The translations under genes were made by a program, and so were the position numbers. From Streptomyces sp. STR69 (GTDB taxonomy: Bacteria; Actinomycetota; Actinomycetes; Streptomycetales; Streptomycetaceae): DNA of 64,000 nucleotides. Shown in pieces: positions 41,690 through 51,327 of this stretch; the stretch's first letter is position 1, and the number at the start of each line of letters is the position of its first letter. Where the stretch lies: the NCBI RefSeq assembly GCF_024519455.1, contig NZ_JALJRY010000015.1:186001-250000 (forward strand), read 5' to 3'. Under the pieces are notes generated by a model, which saw nothing but the letters and a program-made list of their open reading frames with translations, ran no database searches and was not told where the DNA came from.

Positions 41690-43864
41690 GTGAACCCCCT
41701 GACCACCAGTGCCTTCGACCTTCCCGACCGGCTCTCGGCCAAGGCCGACCCGACACTGATCGCCGGTGACGAGCAGCACTTCGTGGCGATCGCGGAGTGC
41801 CTCGACCAGTCGATCGCGGAACTCACCGAGCAGCTCGACGCCGAGCGCAGGGCGCCCGGGGGCATCGGCCGGGCGGCGATGGACCGGGACACGGAGATCC
41901 ACCGGCTCACCACACGGCTGCGGACACTGCGTCGCTTCGGCCTGGACCTGTGTCTGGGCCACATGGTCGACACCGACACCTCCGAGCCCGTCTACATCGG
42001 GCGGCTCGGCCTCACCGACAGCACGGGCCGACGGCTGCTGCTCGACTGGCGCTCGCCCGCCGCCGAACCGTTCTTCGGCGCCACCCACGCCAACCCGATG
42101 GGGCTGGCGAGCCGCCGCAGGTACCGCTGGACGCGCGGTCGGATCAGCGACTACTGGGACGAGGTGTTCACGGCGGACGGCTTCGTCGGGCACGCCGCGC
42201 TCGACGACCAGTCCGCGTTCATCGCGAGCCTCGGCGGCAACCGCTCGGGCCGGATGCGCGATGTGCTCGGCACCATCCAGGCCGACCAGGACGCCATCAT
42301 CCGCGCGGGATCACGCGGTGCGCTCGTCGTCGACGGCGGCCCGGGCACCGGCAAGACCGTCGTCGCCCTGCACCGCTCCGCCTACCTGCTCTACTCCGAC
42401 CCGCGCCTCGGCCACCGCAGGGGCGGTGTCCTGTTCGTCGGTCCGCACCGGCCCTACCTGGACTACGTCGCCGATGTCCTCCCCAGCCTCGGCGAGGAGG
42501 GGGTGCAGACCTGCATCCTGCGGGACCTCGTCGCCGAGGGCGCCGCCGCGACCGTAGAGCCCGACCCGGAGGTGGCCCGCCTCAAGTCGTCCGTGGAGCT
42601 GGTGCGGGCGATCGAGCCGGCCGTCCGGTTCTACGAGGAGCCGCCCACCAAGGGCATGAACGTCACCACCCACTGGTCCGACATCTGGCTCGGCGCCGAG
42701 GACTGGGCCGTCGCCTTCGAGGCGGCCGAACCCGGCACCCCGCACAACGAGGGACGCGAGCAGGTCTGGCAGGAACTGCTCACCATCCTGGTCGAGAAGC
42801 ACGAGGACACCACTCCCGCCCAGGACGGCGCCGTCACACCCGCCCTGCTCCGCAAGTCGCTGCGCCAGAACCGCGAACTGCTGACGGCCTTCAACCGCGC
42901 GTGGCCGCTGCTCGAAGCGGCAGACCTCGTCGGGGACCTGTGGACGGTGCCGGCCTACCTGCGCAAGTGCGCCCCCTCGCTGAGCCGCGACGACGTCCAG
43001 CGGTTGCAGCGCGCGGACGCCCACGCCTGGACGGTGTCCGACCTGCCGCTGCTCGACGCGGCGCGACAGCGGCTCGGCGACCCGGAGTCGGCGCTCCGCA
43101 AGCGCCGGCAGGAAGCGGCCGTAGCGGCCGAGCACGCCCGTCGTACCGACGTCATCGACAGCCTGCTGCAGAACGTCGAGATCGACGAGAGCGAGGGCGC
43201 GATGGGCATGCTCCACGGACAGGACCTGCGTGACGCCCTGATCGACGAGGCCGCCCAGCCCGGCATCGAACCGGACCAACTCGCCGGGCCGTTCGCACAC
43301 ATCGTCGTGGACGAGGCCCAGGAACTCACCGACGCGGAGTGGCAGATGCTGCTCCTGCGCTGCCCGTCCCGCAGCTTCACCATCGTCGGTGACCGCGCGC
43401 AGGCCCGGCACGGGTTCACCGAGTCGTGGCAGGAACGGCTGAAGCGGATCGGGCTCGACCGGATCGGCTTGGCCTCCCTGACCATCAACTACCGCACCCC
43501 GGAAGAGATCATGACGGAGGCCGAGCCGGTCATCCGCGCCGTGCTCCCGGACGCCAACGTGCCGACCTCGATCCGCAGCAGCGGCATCCCCGTCGGCCAC
43601 GGGCCCGTCTCGGACCTGGAGTCGGTCCTCGACACCTGGCTCGCCGCACACACCGAGGGGATCGCCTGCGTCATCGGTGACCCGGACTTCCGGGCGACGC
43701 CCCGCGTCCGGTCACTGACTCCCGAGCTGTCCAAGGGACTTGAGTTCGACCTGGTCGTGCTCGTCGACCCGGAGAAGTTCGGCGAGGGCATCGAAGGGGC
43801 CGTCGACCACTATGTGGCGATGACCCGGGCGACTCAGCAGTTGGTCGTCCTCACGGGCGCGTAA
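41690..43864 (+). CDS. helR: HelR, RNA polymerase recycling/rifamycin-protection ATPase
   Basis: Superfamily I (UvrD/HelD-like) ATPase of 724 residues, GTG start at 41690 (context MNPLTTSAFDLPDRLSAKADP). The N-terminal coiled-coil arm (residues about 25-90) is the part that in HelR/HelD enters the RNA polymerase secondary channel. Walker A GGPGTGKT is at 216-223, the Walker B VVDEAQEL and motif III-like VGDRAQARHGF are near the C-terminal third, and the motif VI-like MTRATQQLVVL closes the protein. Known HelR proteins displace rifamycins from RNA polymerase and give RAE-induced tolerance. It follows rgt by 95 bases, probably on the same transcript. Confidence 0.93.
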   Translation: MNPLTTSAFDLPDRLSAKADPTLIAGDEQHFVAIAECLDQSIAELTEQLDAERRAPGGIGRAAMDRDTEIHRLTTRLRTLRRFGLDLCLGHMVDTDTSEPVYIGRLGLTDSTGRRLLLDWRSPAAEPFFGATHANPMGLASRRRYRWTRGRISDYWDEVFTADGFVGHAALDDQSAFIASLGGNRSGRMRDVLGTIQADQDAIIRAGSRGALVVDGGPGTGKTVVALHRSAYLLYSDPRLGHRRGGVLFVGPHRPYLDYVADVLPSLGEEGVQTCILRDLVAEGAAATVEPDPEVARLKSSVELVRAIEPAVRFYEEPPTKGMNVTTHWSDIWLGAEDWAVAFEAAEPGTPHNEGREQVWQELLTILVEKHEDTTPAQDGAVTPALLRKSLRQNRELLTAFNRAWPLLEAADLVGDLWTVPAYLRKCAPSLSRDDVQRLQRADAHAWTVSDLPLLDAARQRLGDPESALRKRRQEAAVAAEHARRTDVIDSLLQNVEIDESEGAMGMLHGQDLRDALIDEAAQPGIEPDQLAGPFAHIVVDEAQELTDAEWQMLLLRCPSRSFTIVGDRAQARHGFTESWQERLKRIGLDRIGLASLTINYRTPEEIMTEAEPVIRAVLPDANVPTSIRSSGIPVGHGPVSDLESVLDTWLAAHTEGIACVIGDPDFRATPRVRSLTPELSKGLEFDLVVLVDPEKFGEGIEGAVDHYVAMTRATQQLVVLTGA

Positions 43865-43872
43865 CGCCGGGC

Positions 43873-43910
43873 GGTGCGCGGCGAGTTCGACAACGGACCC
43901 GCCGCGCACC
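43873..43910. terminator. Convergent terminator between helR and gntR
   Basis: Perfect 11-bp stem (ggtgcgcggcg at 43873-43883, cgccgcgcacc at 43900-43910) with a 16-base loop, in the 63-base gap between converging genes. No T-run, as is common in Streptomyces. Confidence 0.72.
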
Positions 43911-43927
43911 ATCGTCCGGCCCGGGGT

Positions 43928-44668
43928 TCAGCCTGCCGACGGCACCGTGAACTCGTAGATCAGGGCGTCCTGTTGGGCCTCCACGACCAGGTCGGTTATC
44001 TCCAACGGGCGCGCGTACTGGTCGTGCACGCGCCGGGTCACCCGCACCGAGGGCGCGTCCGGGACCTGGGTGATGCTGTCCCGGTGGTGCAGGGTCAGAC
44101 CGGCCCGGCGCATCCAGTCGTAGGCGCGCCGGAGCTGGGCCGAGGCGGAGCCGTCGGCGCGGTCGCGGTAGCGGGCGAGTTCCTCCACCTCGGCCAGCGC
44201 CACCGCCGAGAACGACGTGACGGCCGTACGCAGTCCGCTGCCGTCGGCCGCCGCGGACGCGTAGCGGTGCACCAGGGTCGGGCGGTTCGGGGCGATCCTC
44301 AGGGCCTCCGCGTGGTCCGGCGGGGGAGTTTCCCAGGTCACGGAGGTCCGGTCGAAGCCGGTCGGGTCCGTGCTGCGGGCGCCGACCGGGAAGGTGAGGG
44401 AGGACGGGGTCTCGACGGGCAGGCCGGGCAGCGTGGCGTGGCTGCCGCGCCGGTCGGTGGAGACCAGGCCGTCCCTGCGCAGCACCTCCAGTGCCTGTCG
44501 TACGGTCTCCCGGCTGACCTGGAAGTGTTCGGCCAACTGCCGCTCGCCGGGCAGACGTTCGCCCGGCGGGATGGTGCCGTCGTGGAGTTCGGCGAGCAGT
44601 TGGGTGGCGACCTGCCCGTAGAGGGGCTGGTCGTCGGCGGTCGGGTGGTGGGGGGTGGTGCGGGCCAT
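43928..44668 (-). CDS. GntR-family regulator, HutC/UTRA subfamily
   Basis: Regulator of 246 residues, ATG 44668 behind AGGAGG. Winged helix at residues about 14-80 (PLYGQVATQLLAELHDGTIPPGERLPGERQLAEHFQVSRETVRQALEVLRRDGL), UTRA effector domain from about 105 to the end (DGSGLRTAVTSFSAVALAEVEEL, IYEFTVPSAG). UTRA domains bind sugar phosphates, histidine derivatives or fatty acyl ligands. A dre-like palindrome lies about 90 bases upstream of its start. Confidence 0.9.
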   Translation of the reverse strand: MARTTPHHPTADDQPLYGQVATQLLAELHDGTIPPGERLPGERQLAEHFQVSRETVRQALEVLRRDGLVSTDRRGSHATLPGLPVETPSSLTFPVGARSTDPTGFDRTSVTWETPPPDHAEALRIAPNRPTLVHRYASAAADGSGLRTAVTSFSAVALAEVEELARYRDRADGSASAQLRRAYDWMRRAGLTLHHRDSITQVPDAPSVRVTRRVHDQYARPLEITDLVVEAQQDALIYEFTVPSAG

Positions 44669-44741
44669 GCCGCGCCTCCTGTTGGTGACAAGACTGAGGG
44701 CAGAACTGGTGACGAAACGTAGCCGTGCGGGCTCGTTGCGC

Positions 44742-44768
44742 GACCAGATCTAGCATTGGTCTAAACCA
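44742..44768. promoter_or_regulatory. GntR/HutC-type operator
   Basis: GACCA (44742-44746) pairs with TGGTC (44757-44761), and TGGTCTAAACCA at 44757-44768 is a near-perfect palindrome one base from TGGTCTAGACCA, the core of sites bound by HutC-subfamily regulators such as DasR. Two further TGGTGAC repeats lie closer to the gntR start (44683-44689 and 44707-44713). Confidence 0.58.
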
Positions 44769-44822
44769 CCAGGGAAGAGCGGCAGGGCAGTTAGGCCGAA
44801 ACCGACCCGCGCCGATCACTCC

Positions 44823-45989
44823 TCACAGCGCGCCGTACAGGGCGTCGATCAGGGCCAACTTCCTCGGGTCGTCGGCGATATGAGGCCCCATCCGGTTCAT
44901 CACGTAGCCGAGTGACACCCCCCGGTCCGGGTCGGCCAGGCCGCAGGAGCCGCCGAAGCCGTCGTGTCCGAAAGCCCTCGGGTCGGGACCGTACGAGCCG
45001 TTCGGGCCGCTGAGCCACAGGCCGAGCCCGATCTCCGTCTCGTGCGTGAAGCCCGCGCCCAGCACCAGGTCACGGCAGCTGCCCTGGCCCTCGCGCACCC
45101 GCTCGGCCGCCTCGGGGGAGAGGATGCGGTGGCCGCCGTAGGAGCCGCGTCCGGCGAACACGCCGTAGAGCGCGGCGATCGCGCGGGCCGTGCCGTGGCC
45201 GTTCGCGGCCGGGATCTCCGCCGCGCGCCACTCGGGGGTGTTGGCCTCGGCCGCGCCCGCGATCGGGTTGGTCAGAGCGGCGATCGCGGCGGGCGCCAAC
45301 TGGCTGAAGATCGCGGCCTGTTCACTGCTCGACGCGACGGGCGGATGCACCAGCTCGGCCGCCCGCCCCGCCTCCTTCTCCGGCAGCCCGATGGTGAAGT
45401 CGATCCCGAGCGGACCGGTGACCTCCCGTTCCAGGAACGCCCCCGGGAGCAACCCCGAGACGCGGCGCACGACTTCGCCGACGAGGAAGCCGTAGGTGAG
45501 CGCGTGGTACCCGGACCGGGTCCCCGGCTCCCACCAGGGCTCCATGGCCGCGAGGCGCCGAGTCGTCAACTCCCAGTCGTAGAGCTGGGCGAGGGAGTGC
45601 GGCTCGCGCAGGCCGGCCAGTCCTGCGCGGTGCGACAGCAGGTGTCGTACGAGAATGTTCTCCTTGCCGGCGGCGGCGAACTCCGGCCAGTACGTGGCCA
45701 CTTGGGCGTCGAGGTCGAGCAGGCCCCGGTCGGCGAGGATGTGGGCGCACAGGGCCACCGGGCCCTTCGTCGTGGACCACACGTTGACCACCGTGTCCCG
45801 CTCCCAGGGGCGGGTCCGTGCCGCGTCGGCCCAGCCGCCCCACAGGTCGACCACGGTCTCGCCGTCCACGGTGACGGTCACGGCGGCGCCCAGTTCGTCC
45901 CGGTCCCGGAAGTTCTCCTCGAACGCCGTGCGCACCGCAGTGAAGCGGGGGTCGCAGTGGCCGTCGATGGCTGGCTGGTGCTCGGACAT
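44823..45989 (-). CDS. Serine hydrolase of the class C beta-lactamase/esterase EstB family
   Basis: Beta-lactamase-fold hydrolase of 388 residues; ATG 45989 behind GGAGG. SxxK is STTK in VNVWSTTKGPVALCAH, the YxN position is occupied in SGYHALTYGFLVGEV and the third motif is in FGHDGFGGS (HxG type). No signal peptide, so an intracellular esterase/peptidase rather than a secreted beta-lactamase is likely. Substrate unknown. A single gene, 98 bases after the SnoaL-like gene. Confidence 0.88.
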   Translation of the reverse strand: MSEHQPAIDGHCDPRFTAVRTAFEENFRDRDELGAAVTVTVDGETVVDLWGGWADAARTRPWERDTVVNVWSTTKGPVALCAHILADRGLLDLDAQVATYWPEFAAAGKENILVRHLLSHRAGLAGLREPHSLAQLYDWELTTRRLAAMEPWWEPGTRSGYHALTYGFLVGEVVRRVSGLLPGAFLEREVTGPLGIDFTIGLPEKEAGRAAELVHPPVASSSEQAAIFSQLAPAAIAALTNPIAGAAEANTPEWRAAEIPAANGHGTARAIAALYGVFAGRGSYGGHRILSPEAAERVREGQGSCRDLVLGAGFTHETEIGLGLWLSGPNGSYGPDPRAFGHDGFGGSCGLADPDRGVSLGYVMNRMGPHIADDPRKLALIDALYGAL

Positions 45990-46087
45990 GGTGCCTCCGT
46001 GGTCCGCCGTGGGTCCGGGCCGCGACGCTGCGACCCGGACCCCCTGAACATACCGACTGGTCGGACTGGGTGGAAGGTGTCGTACGT

Positions 46088-46498
46088 TCAGTTGAGGAAC
46101 AGCGTGCCCGAAGGCTCCCGGTGGCCCGGTTCCGTGTGCCAGTAGTCGCGGGTCTCCACGGCCAGCCCTGCCGCGTCGAAGCGCACGAAGACACAGCCGG
46201 CGAGCGTGGACGGCTCACCGTCCTCCTCGGCCAGCACCCTGAACTCGGCCACGGCGACGCCGTGTCGGCCGACGACCGGTGCCGAGAACCGCACGTCGCC
46301 CACCCGCTCCGCCGCGAACGACCAGCGCAGATACGCGGCCAACCCGGCCCGCCCGCGGTGCGGTTCGCGGAACGGCATCGAGCGGTGGACGCAGTCCTCG
46401 GCGTAGAGCTCCAGCAGCGCCGCCACATCGTGCTGCGCCCAGGCGCGGGCCCAGACGCGCACGAACCGTTCGGCGGCCTCATCGGTGGCCATGTCCAT
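46088..46498 (-). CDS. SnoaL/NTF2-like protein
   Basis: 136-residue NTF2-like protein. Start ATG 46498 is preferred because GAGAGG lies six bases upstream; ATG 46492 is possible. Pattern: FVRVWARAWAQHDVAALLELYAEDCVHRSMPFREPHRGRAGL, then strands ending in VETRDYWHTEPG. Polyketide-cyclase/isomerase-like fold without a clear catalytic set. Eleven bases downstream of the acetyl-xylan-esterase-like gene, so in the same operon. Confidence 0.82.
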   Translation of the reverse strand: MDMATDEAAERFVRVWARAWAQHDVAALLELYAEDCVHRSMPFREPHRGRAGLAAYLRWSFAAERVGDVRFSAPVVGRHGVAVAEFRVLAEEDGEPSTLAGCVFVRFDAAGLAVETRDYWHTEPGHREPSGTLFLN

Positions 46499-46509
46499 AG
46501 GGGCGCCTC

Positions 46510-47478
46510 TCAGACGTACGACCGGAGCCAGTCCAGCTTGACCGCCTCCTGGTAAGGGCCGCCGCCCTCATGGTCGTTGAAGTCGTAGACCTCGATCCGC
46601 TTGTCCTCGTGCGCCCAGGCGTTGAACGCGGCGAACACCGTGGAGGGCGGGCAGGTCTGGTCCTCCAGGCCGGTCGAGAAGAGGGCGGGGGCGCGGCCAC
46701 GGGCCGCGAAGTGGACGCCGTCGAAGTACGAGAGCGTGCGCAGCACGTCCTCGGTGCGGCCACGATGGGTCTTCAGGTAGTTGCCGATCTCCCGGTACGG
46801 GTCGCGGTCCGTGAGGGTCGCCGCGCGCGGGTAGTCGCACAGGAACGCCACGTCCGGCGCGACGGCGGCCAGGTCGCCGACCAGTCCGCCGACGGCGACG
46901 GTGATGCCGCCGCCCTGGCTCGCGCCGAGCGCCACCGTGCGTGCGGGGTCGACCGACGGGTGCGAGCGGGCCGCCTCCACGGCACGCACCCCGTCCGTGA
47001 ACACCCGGCGGTAGTAGTAGTTCTCGGGGGCGTCGATGCCCCGGGTCATGAAGCCGGGGTACGCGGGCGCGCCGCCCACCGGGTCCGGGGTGCCACCGCC
47101 ACCGCCCCACGCGCTGCCCTGACCGCGCGTGTCCATGATGAAGTGCGCGCGGCCGGTCGACGCCCACAACAGGTTCTCGTGCGGGAGACCCCGCCCGCCG
47201 CCGTAGCCGACGAACTCCACGACCAGCGGCAGGGGTTGGGCCGCGCCGGCCGGCAGCCGCAGCCAGCCCTTCACCGGGTGACCGCCGAACCCGGCGAACG
47301 TCACGTCGTACACCCGCACCGTGGACAGCCCCGTGTCGACCTCCTCGAAGCGGGCGTCGAGATCGTGCTCGCGGGCCTCCTGGAGGGTCTTGGACCAGAA
47401 GGCGTCGAAGTCCTCGGGCTCGGCGGACTCACTGCGGTACTCACGGAGTTCGTCGAGCGGAAGGTCGAACAGAGCCAT
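46510..47478 (-). CDS. Acetyl xylan esterase/cephalosporin-C deacetylase (CE7-like)
   Basis: CE7-family alpha/beta-hydrolase of 322 residues from ATG 47478. It removes acetyl groups from small xylo-oligosaccharides and cephalosporins in characterised relatives. Family signatures: RGQGSAWG near residue 115, nucleophile elbow GASQGG, and catalytic Asp/His in LEDQTCPPST and NDHEGGG. No signal peptide, as is normal for this family, which acts on imported acetylated sugars. Divergent from the deaminase-like gene with an inverted repeat between. Confidence 0.9.
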   Translation of the reverse strand: MALFDLPLDELREYRSESAEPEDFDAFWSKTLQEAREHDLDARFEEVDTGLSTVRVYDVTFAGFGGHPVKGWLRLPAGAAQPLPLVVEFVGYGGGRGLPHENLLWASTGRAHFIMDTRGQGSAWGGGGGTPDPVGGAPAYPGFMTRGIDAPENYYYRRVFTDGVRAVEAARSHPSVDPARTVALGASQGGGITVAVGGLVGDLAAVAPDVAFLCDYPRAATLTDRDPYREIGNYLKTHRGRTEDVLRTLSYFDGVHFAARGRAPALFSTGLEDQTCPPSTVFAAFNAWAHEDKRIEVYDFNDHEGGGPYQEAVKLDWLRSYV

Positions 47479-47513
47479 CGATGACCGCCTTTGTGAAGGG
47501 TGAGTACGGATGA

Positions 47514-47530
47514 TCACACCGTACGTGTGA
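47514..47530. promoter_or_regulatory. Inverted repeat in the divergent esterase/deaminase promoter region
   Basis: TCACAC (47514-47519), 5 bases, GTGTGA (47525-47530) in the 103-base gap. Possible operator for an unlinked regulator; no local regulator gene is adjacent. Confidence 0.4.
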
Positions 47531-47581
47531 CATCGGAGGACTCGCCAGGTCTGTGCGGCGCCCCGCGCCTACCATGTCGGC

Positions 47582-48940
47582 ATGTCGCCTGCCGTGGATC
47601 TGCTGGTCAAGGACGCCGAACTGCTCGTCGTGGACGGGGAACGCGAGATCCCGGGCGGCTGGGTCGCCGTCACGGGTGGTCGGGTCACCGCCGTCGGCGA
47701 GGGAGGGACCGAACCCGAGGCGCGTACGACCGTCTCGGCCGCCGGGCGGCTCGTCACCCCGGGCCTGATCAACACGCACCACCACATCTACCAGAACCTC
47801 ACCCGCTCCTACGCCCCCGCCGTCAACGGCACCCTCTTCGACTGGCTGACCACGCTCTACCCGCTGTGGGCGAGCCTCGACGAGGAGGCCGCGTACGTGT
47901 CGGCGTACGTCGGTATGGCGGAACTCCTCATGGGCGGCTGCACCACATCCTCCGACCACCTCTATGTGCATCCACGCCCCTACCTGGTCGACGCCGAGAT
48001 CCGTGCCGCCCGCGACATCGGCTTCCGGTTCCACGCGACCCGCGGTTCGATGACCCGGTCCGTCGAGGACGGGGGACTGCCGCCGAGGAGCGTCACCCAG
48101 AGCACCGACGAGGTGCTCGCCGACAGCGAGCGGCTGATCAAGGCCCACCACGACCCGGCACCCGGCGCGCTGATCCGGGTCGCGCTCGCACCCTGCTCGC
48201 CGTTCTCGGTCACCAAGGACGTGATGACGGCGACCGCGGAACTCGCCGAACGGTACGACGTACGGCTGCACACCCACCTCGCCGAGGACCGGGACGAGGA
48301 CACCTACTGCCTGGAGACCTACGGCTGCCGTCCCGTCGAGTACTTCGAGGACACCGGGTGGATGAGCGACCGCACCTGGGTCGCGCACTGCATCTACCCG
48401 AACGACGACGAACTGCGCCGCCTCGCCGCCGCCGGCGTCGGCGTGGCGCACTGCCCCAGCTCCAACATGCTCATCGGCGGCGGCACGGCCAGGGTCAAGG
48501 AGATGCGCGAGCTCGGTCTGCCGGTCGGCATCGGATGTGACGGCTCGGCCTCCACCGACCACGCGTCGTTGTGGATGGAGACCCGGGGTGCCCTGCTGCT
48601 CGGCCGCTACCGAGGGGGACCCGGTGCGATGACCGCGCGCGACGCCCTCGACATCGCGACCCGCGGCTCGGCGCGCTGCCTGGGCCGCGTCGACGAACTG
48701 GGACACCTGCGGCCGGGAGCGTGTGCCGACCTGGTCGTCTGGGACCTGCACGAAGTCGCCCTGGCCGGCGCGCTGAGCGACCCCGTCGAGGCGTGGCTGC
48801 GCTGCGGACCGGCGCGGGCGTGGACCACGGTCGTGGGCGGGCGGGTCCTCGTCGATCGCGGTGAACCAGTGCTGCCCGCGCTGGGGGATGTGCTGCGGGA
48901 CCACGGGCGGGTCGCACGGCGTATGCAGCAGGGGGTGTAG
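47582..48940 (+). CDS. 8-oxoguanine-deaminase-like amidohydrolase
   Basis: Metal-dependent deaminase of the atrazine-chlorohydrolase/guanine-deaminase group, 452 residues. Metal site: His66 and His68 in INTHHH, the later HTHLAED histidine, AHC in WVAHCIYPNDDEL and the catalytic Asp in GCDGSASTDH. These details match 8-oxoguanine deaminases, which convert 8-oxoguanine to uric acid; related enzymes act on triazines, so specificity is a family-based inference. Single gene transcribed away from the esterase. Confidence 0.85.
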   Translation: MSPAVDLLVKDAELLVVDGEREIPGGWVAVTGGRVTAVGEGGTEPEARTTVSAAGRLVTPGLINTHHHIYQNLTRSYAPAVNGTLFDWLTTLYPLWASLDEEAAYVSAYVGMAELLMGGCTTSSDHLYVHPRPYLVDAEIRAARDIGFRFHATRGSMTRSVEDGGLPPRSVTQSTDEVLADSERLIKAHHDPAPGALIRVALAPCSPFSVTKDVMTATAELAERYDVRLHTHLAEDRDEDTYCLETYGCRPVEYFEDTGWMSDRTWVAHCIYPNDDELRRLAAAGVGVAHCPSSNMLIGGGTARVKEMRELGLPVGIGCDGSASTDHASLWMETRGALLLGRYRGGPGAMTARDALDIATRGSARCLGRVDELGHLRPGACADLVVWDLHEVALAGALSDPVEAWLRCGPARAWTTVVGGRVLVDRGEPVLPALGDVLRDHGRVARRMQQGV

Positions 48941-49003
48941 CGGCGGTCCGTGGGGCGGGATTCGCGGCTCTCGCGTCACGGTCCTTGCTTCGCGGTTCTT
49001 GCG

Positions 49004-49588
49004 TCACGCCCGTCGTCGAGTCCACTGCGGTTCGGTGAGTGCCCAGTCCCGTTCCCACTCGGCCAACCGGTGGCGCAGCGCGACCCGTCGGGTCACTGTC
49101 GACGCGAGCAGCACGAGCCCGACCACACCGCCCGTGGCCCACATGCCGACCGTCAACGTGTGCTGCCAGACGGCCACTTCGCCCGGAGGCGGTGCCACAC
49201 CGCGGCCCTTGGCGTCGAACCACACGTCCACCGCGTCACCGCGCCCGGTCCCCGCGGGGACCGCGGCCGTGGCCGTACGCGTCCCCTTGCCCGGTTCCGT
49301 CCAGCGCACCGCCACCAGGAAACTGTCCGGGCGGCTGCCCTCCACGTCGGGGAGTTCGGCGGGCGGGGCGCCGATCACCTCCGCGTGGACGCGGTGACGG
49401 TCGGCGCGCGCGGTCGCGGCGACGGTCCGGGCCTGGTCGTGGGCCCACAGACCCGCGGCGGCCCCGGCCAGTGGCGCGCAGACGAACAGGAGGACGGCGA
49501 CGGCAACAGCCGTCCACGTCTCCACGACATCCGACCGGCGCCGCAGCGGATTGTGCCGCCTGCGCCGACTCCGTACCCGGTTCCGCAC
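49004..49588 (-). CDS. Two-helix membrane protein (Rv1733c-like)
   Basis: Membrane protein of 194 residues from GTG 49588 (GAGGAGG upstream; longer frame rejected). A basic N-terminus (RNRVRSRRRRHNPLRRRSD) is followed by one membrane helix near residue 30 (WTAVAVAVLLFVCAPLAGA), an extracellular beta-rich domain of about 90 residues (WTEPGKGTRTATAAVPAG) and a second helix near residue 155. This layout is that of the Rv1733c family, abundant in Streptomyces; function unknown. Confidence 0.82.
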   Translation of the reverse strand: MRNRVRSRRRRHNPLRRRSDVVETWTAVAVAVLLFVCAPLAGAAAGLWAHDQARTVAATARADRHRVHAEVIGAPPAELPDVEGSRPDSFLVAVRWTEPGKGTRTATAAVPAGTGRGDAVDVWFDAKGRGVAPPPGEVAVWQHTLTVGMWATGGVVGLVLLASTVTRRVALRHRLAEWERDWALTEPQWTRRRA

Positions 49589-49747
49589 GTCGACCTCCTC
49601 GCCGTCACCGGAGTCGAGGAACGTGAAGATCCCGCTGCCTCGACACCGCGCACGCATGCGAGCGTCCACACAGCAGTCGTACCCCCTCGGAGGCACTTCC
49701 CTCAACCGGAGCCGAGGGGACCGGCAGGCACGGCGGGAGGGACGGCC

Positions 49748-50495
49748 TCAGCCGAAGCGTTCGATGCGGATGCGGTCCACCGGCTGGCCCGCCTCCACCA
49801 GCAGCCGTGAGGCGTGCTCGGCGAACCCGTTGGAGCCGCACACATAGGCCTCCCACCCACCGGGAGGCTGTTCGGCCAGGAGCGGCGCCACATGTGCCGC
49901 GGCCATACGTCCCACCGGCACACCTTGTGGCGCGCTGCGCGTGAAGACGGCCGTCGTCTCCGCGCCGTACTCCCGCACGTAGATCAACTCCTCCGGACCG
50001 CGCGCCGACACCACCAGCCGCAGCGGCACGGACAGCCGCCGCGCCCGGTGCTGCCGGAGCATCGACATCAGCGGTACGACCCCGGAACCGGCGCCCAGCA
50101 GCAGCGCGGGCCGGTCGCCGGGCCAGGCGAAGAAGCCGCTCAGCGGGCCGCGCACCTCGACCTGGTCTCCGGGCTGGGCCACCGTGTGGAACCAGCCGGA
50201 GACCTCGCCGCCCTCGACATGGTCCAGGGTCAGTTCCACATGCCCGGTGTCGTCCGGGTGGGAGGCGATGGAGTAGTGGCGCTGCGCCACATAGCCGTCC
50301 TCGGCGCGCAGCCGCAGCATCAGGTGCTGGCCCGCCAGATGGCCCGTCCAGCCGGGCACCGCGAACCGGAACGTCGAGGCGTGCGGGGTCTCCCGGCGGA
50401 TCTCGGTGAGCGTGGCGGTCTGCCACACGGCGGCGGCCCGGTTGCTCACGGCGATGCGGCCCGGCACCGCGAACTTGGTGGCGGGGGCGAAGGTG

Positions 50496-50503
<8 letters not shown>
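49748..50503 (-). CDS. Ferredoxin-NADP-reductase-like FAD oxidoreductase
   Basis: FNR-family flavoprotein of 251 residues, GTG 50503, overlapping the previous gene by eight bases. FAD-binding RHYSIASHPDD, then GDQVEVRGPLSGFF and the NAD(P)-binding GAGSGVVPLMSMLRQHRARR, and the C-terminal YVCGSNGFAEHASRLL. No 2Fe-2S ferredoxin domain is fused. Its coupling to a sulfite-oxidase-like molybdoenzyme indicates that it passes electrons to or from that protein. Confidence 0.88.
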
Positions 50504-51101
<598 letters not shown>

Positions 51102-51327
51102 ACGGGTGGAGCCTCCAGGTCGCTGCGGCGCGGGTCCGCCGGGCGAGCGCGATCAGTGGTTTATCGCTTCAACGGTACGCGTCCACCGGGTATGCCCAGG
51201 TCCGAGGGGTACCGCCGATCATTGCGGCCGTATGAACTCTCCGGGTTCCGGGGAATAGCAGTCCGGTGGCCGACCTTGGTCTTCAGTGCCGGTGATGTGG
51301 TGACTGCGAAGGAGAGTGAGGGAGCAG

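Noticed and set aside
40727..43864. Reading HelR as a 1045-residue protein with a long N-terminal extension
   Set aside because: The extension is out of frame with, and overlaps, the glycosyltransferase gene; GTG 41690 gives a normal-length HelR.
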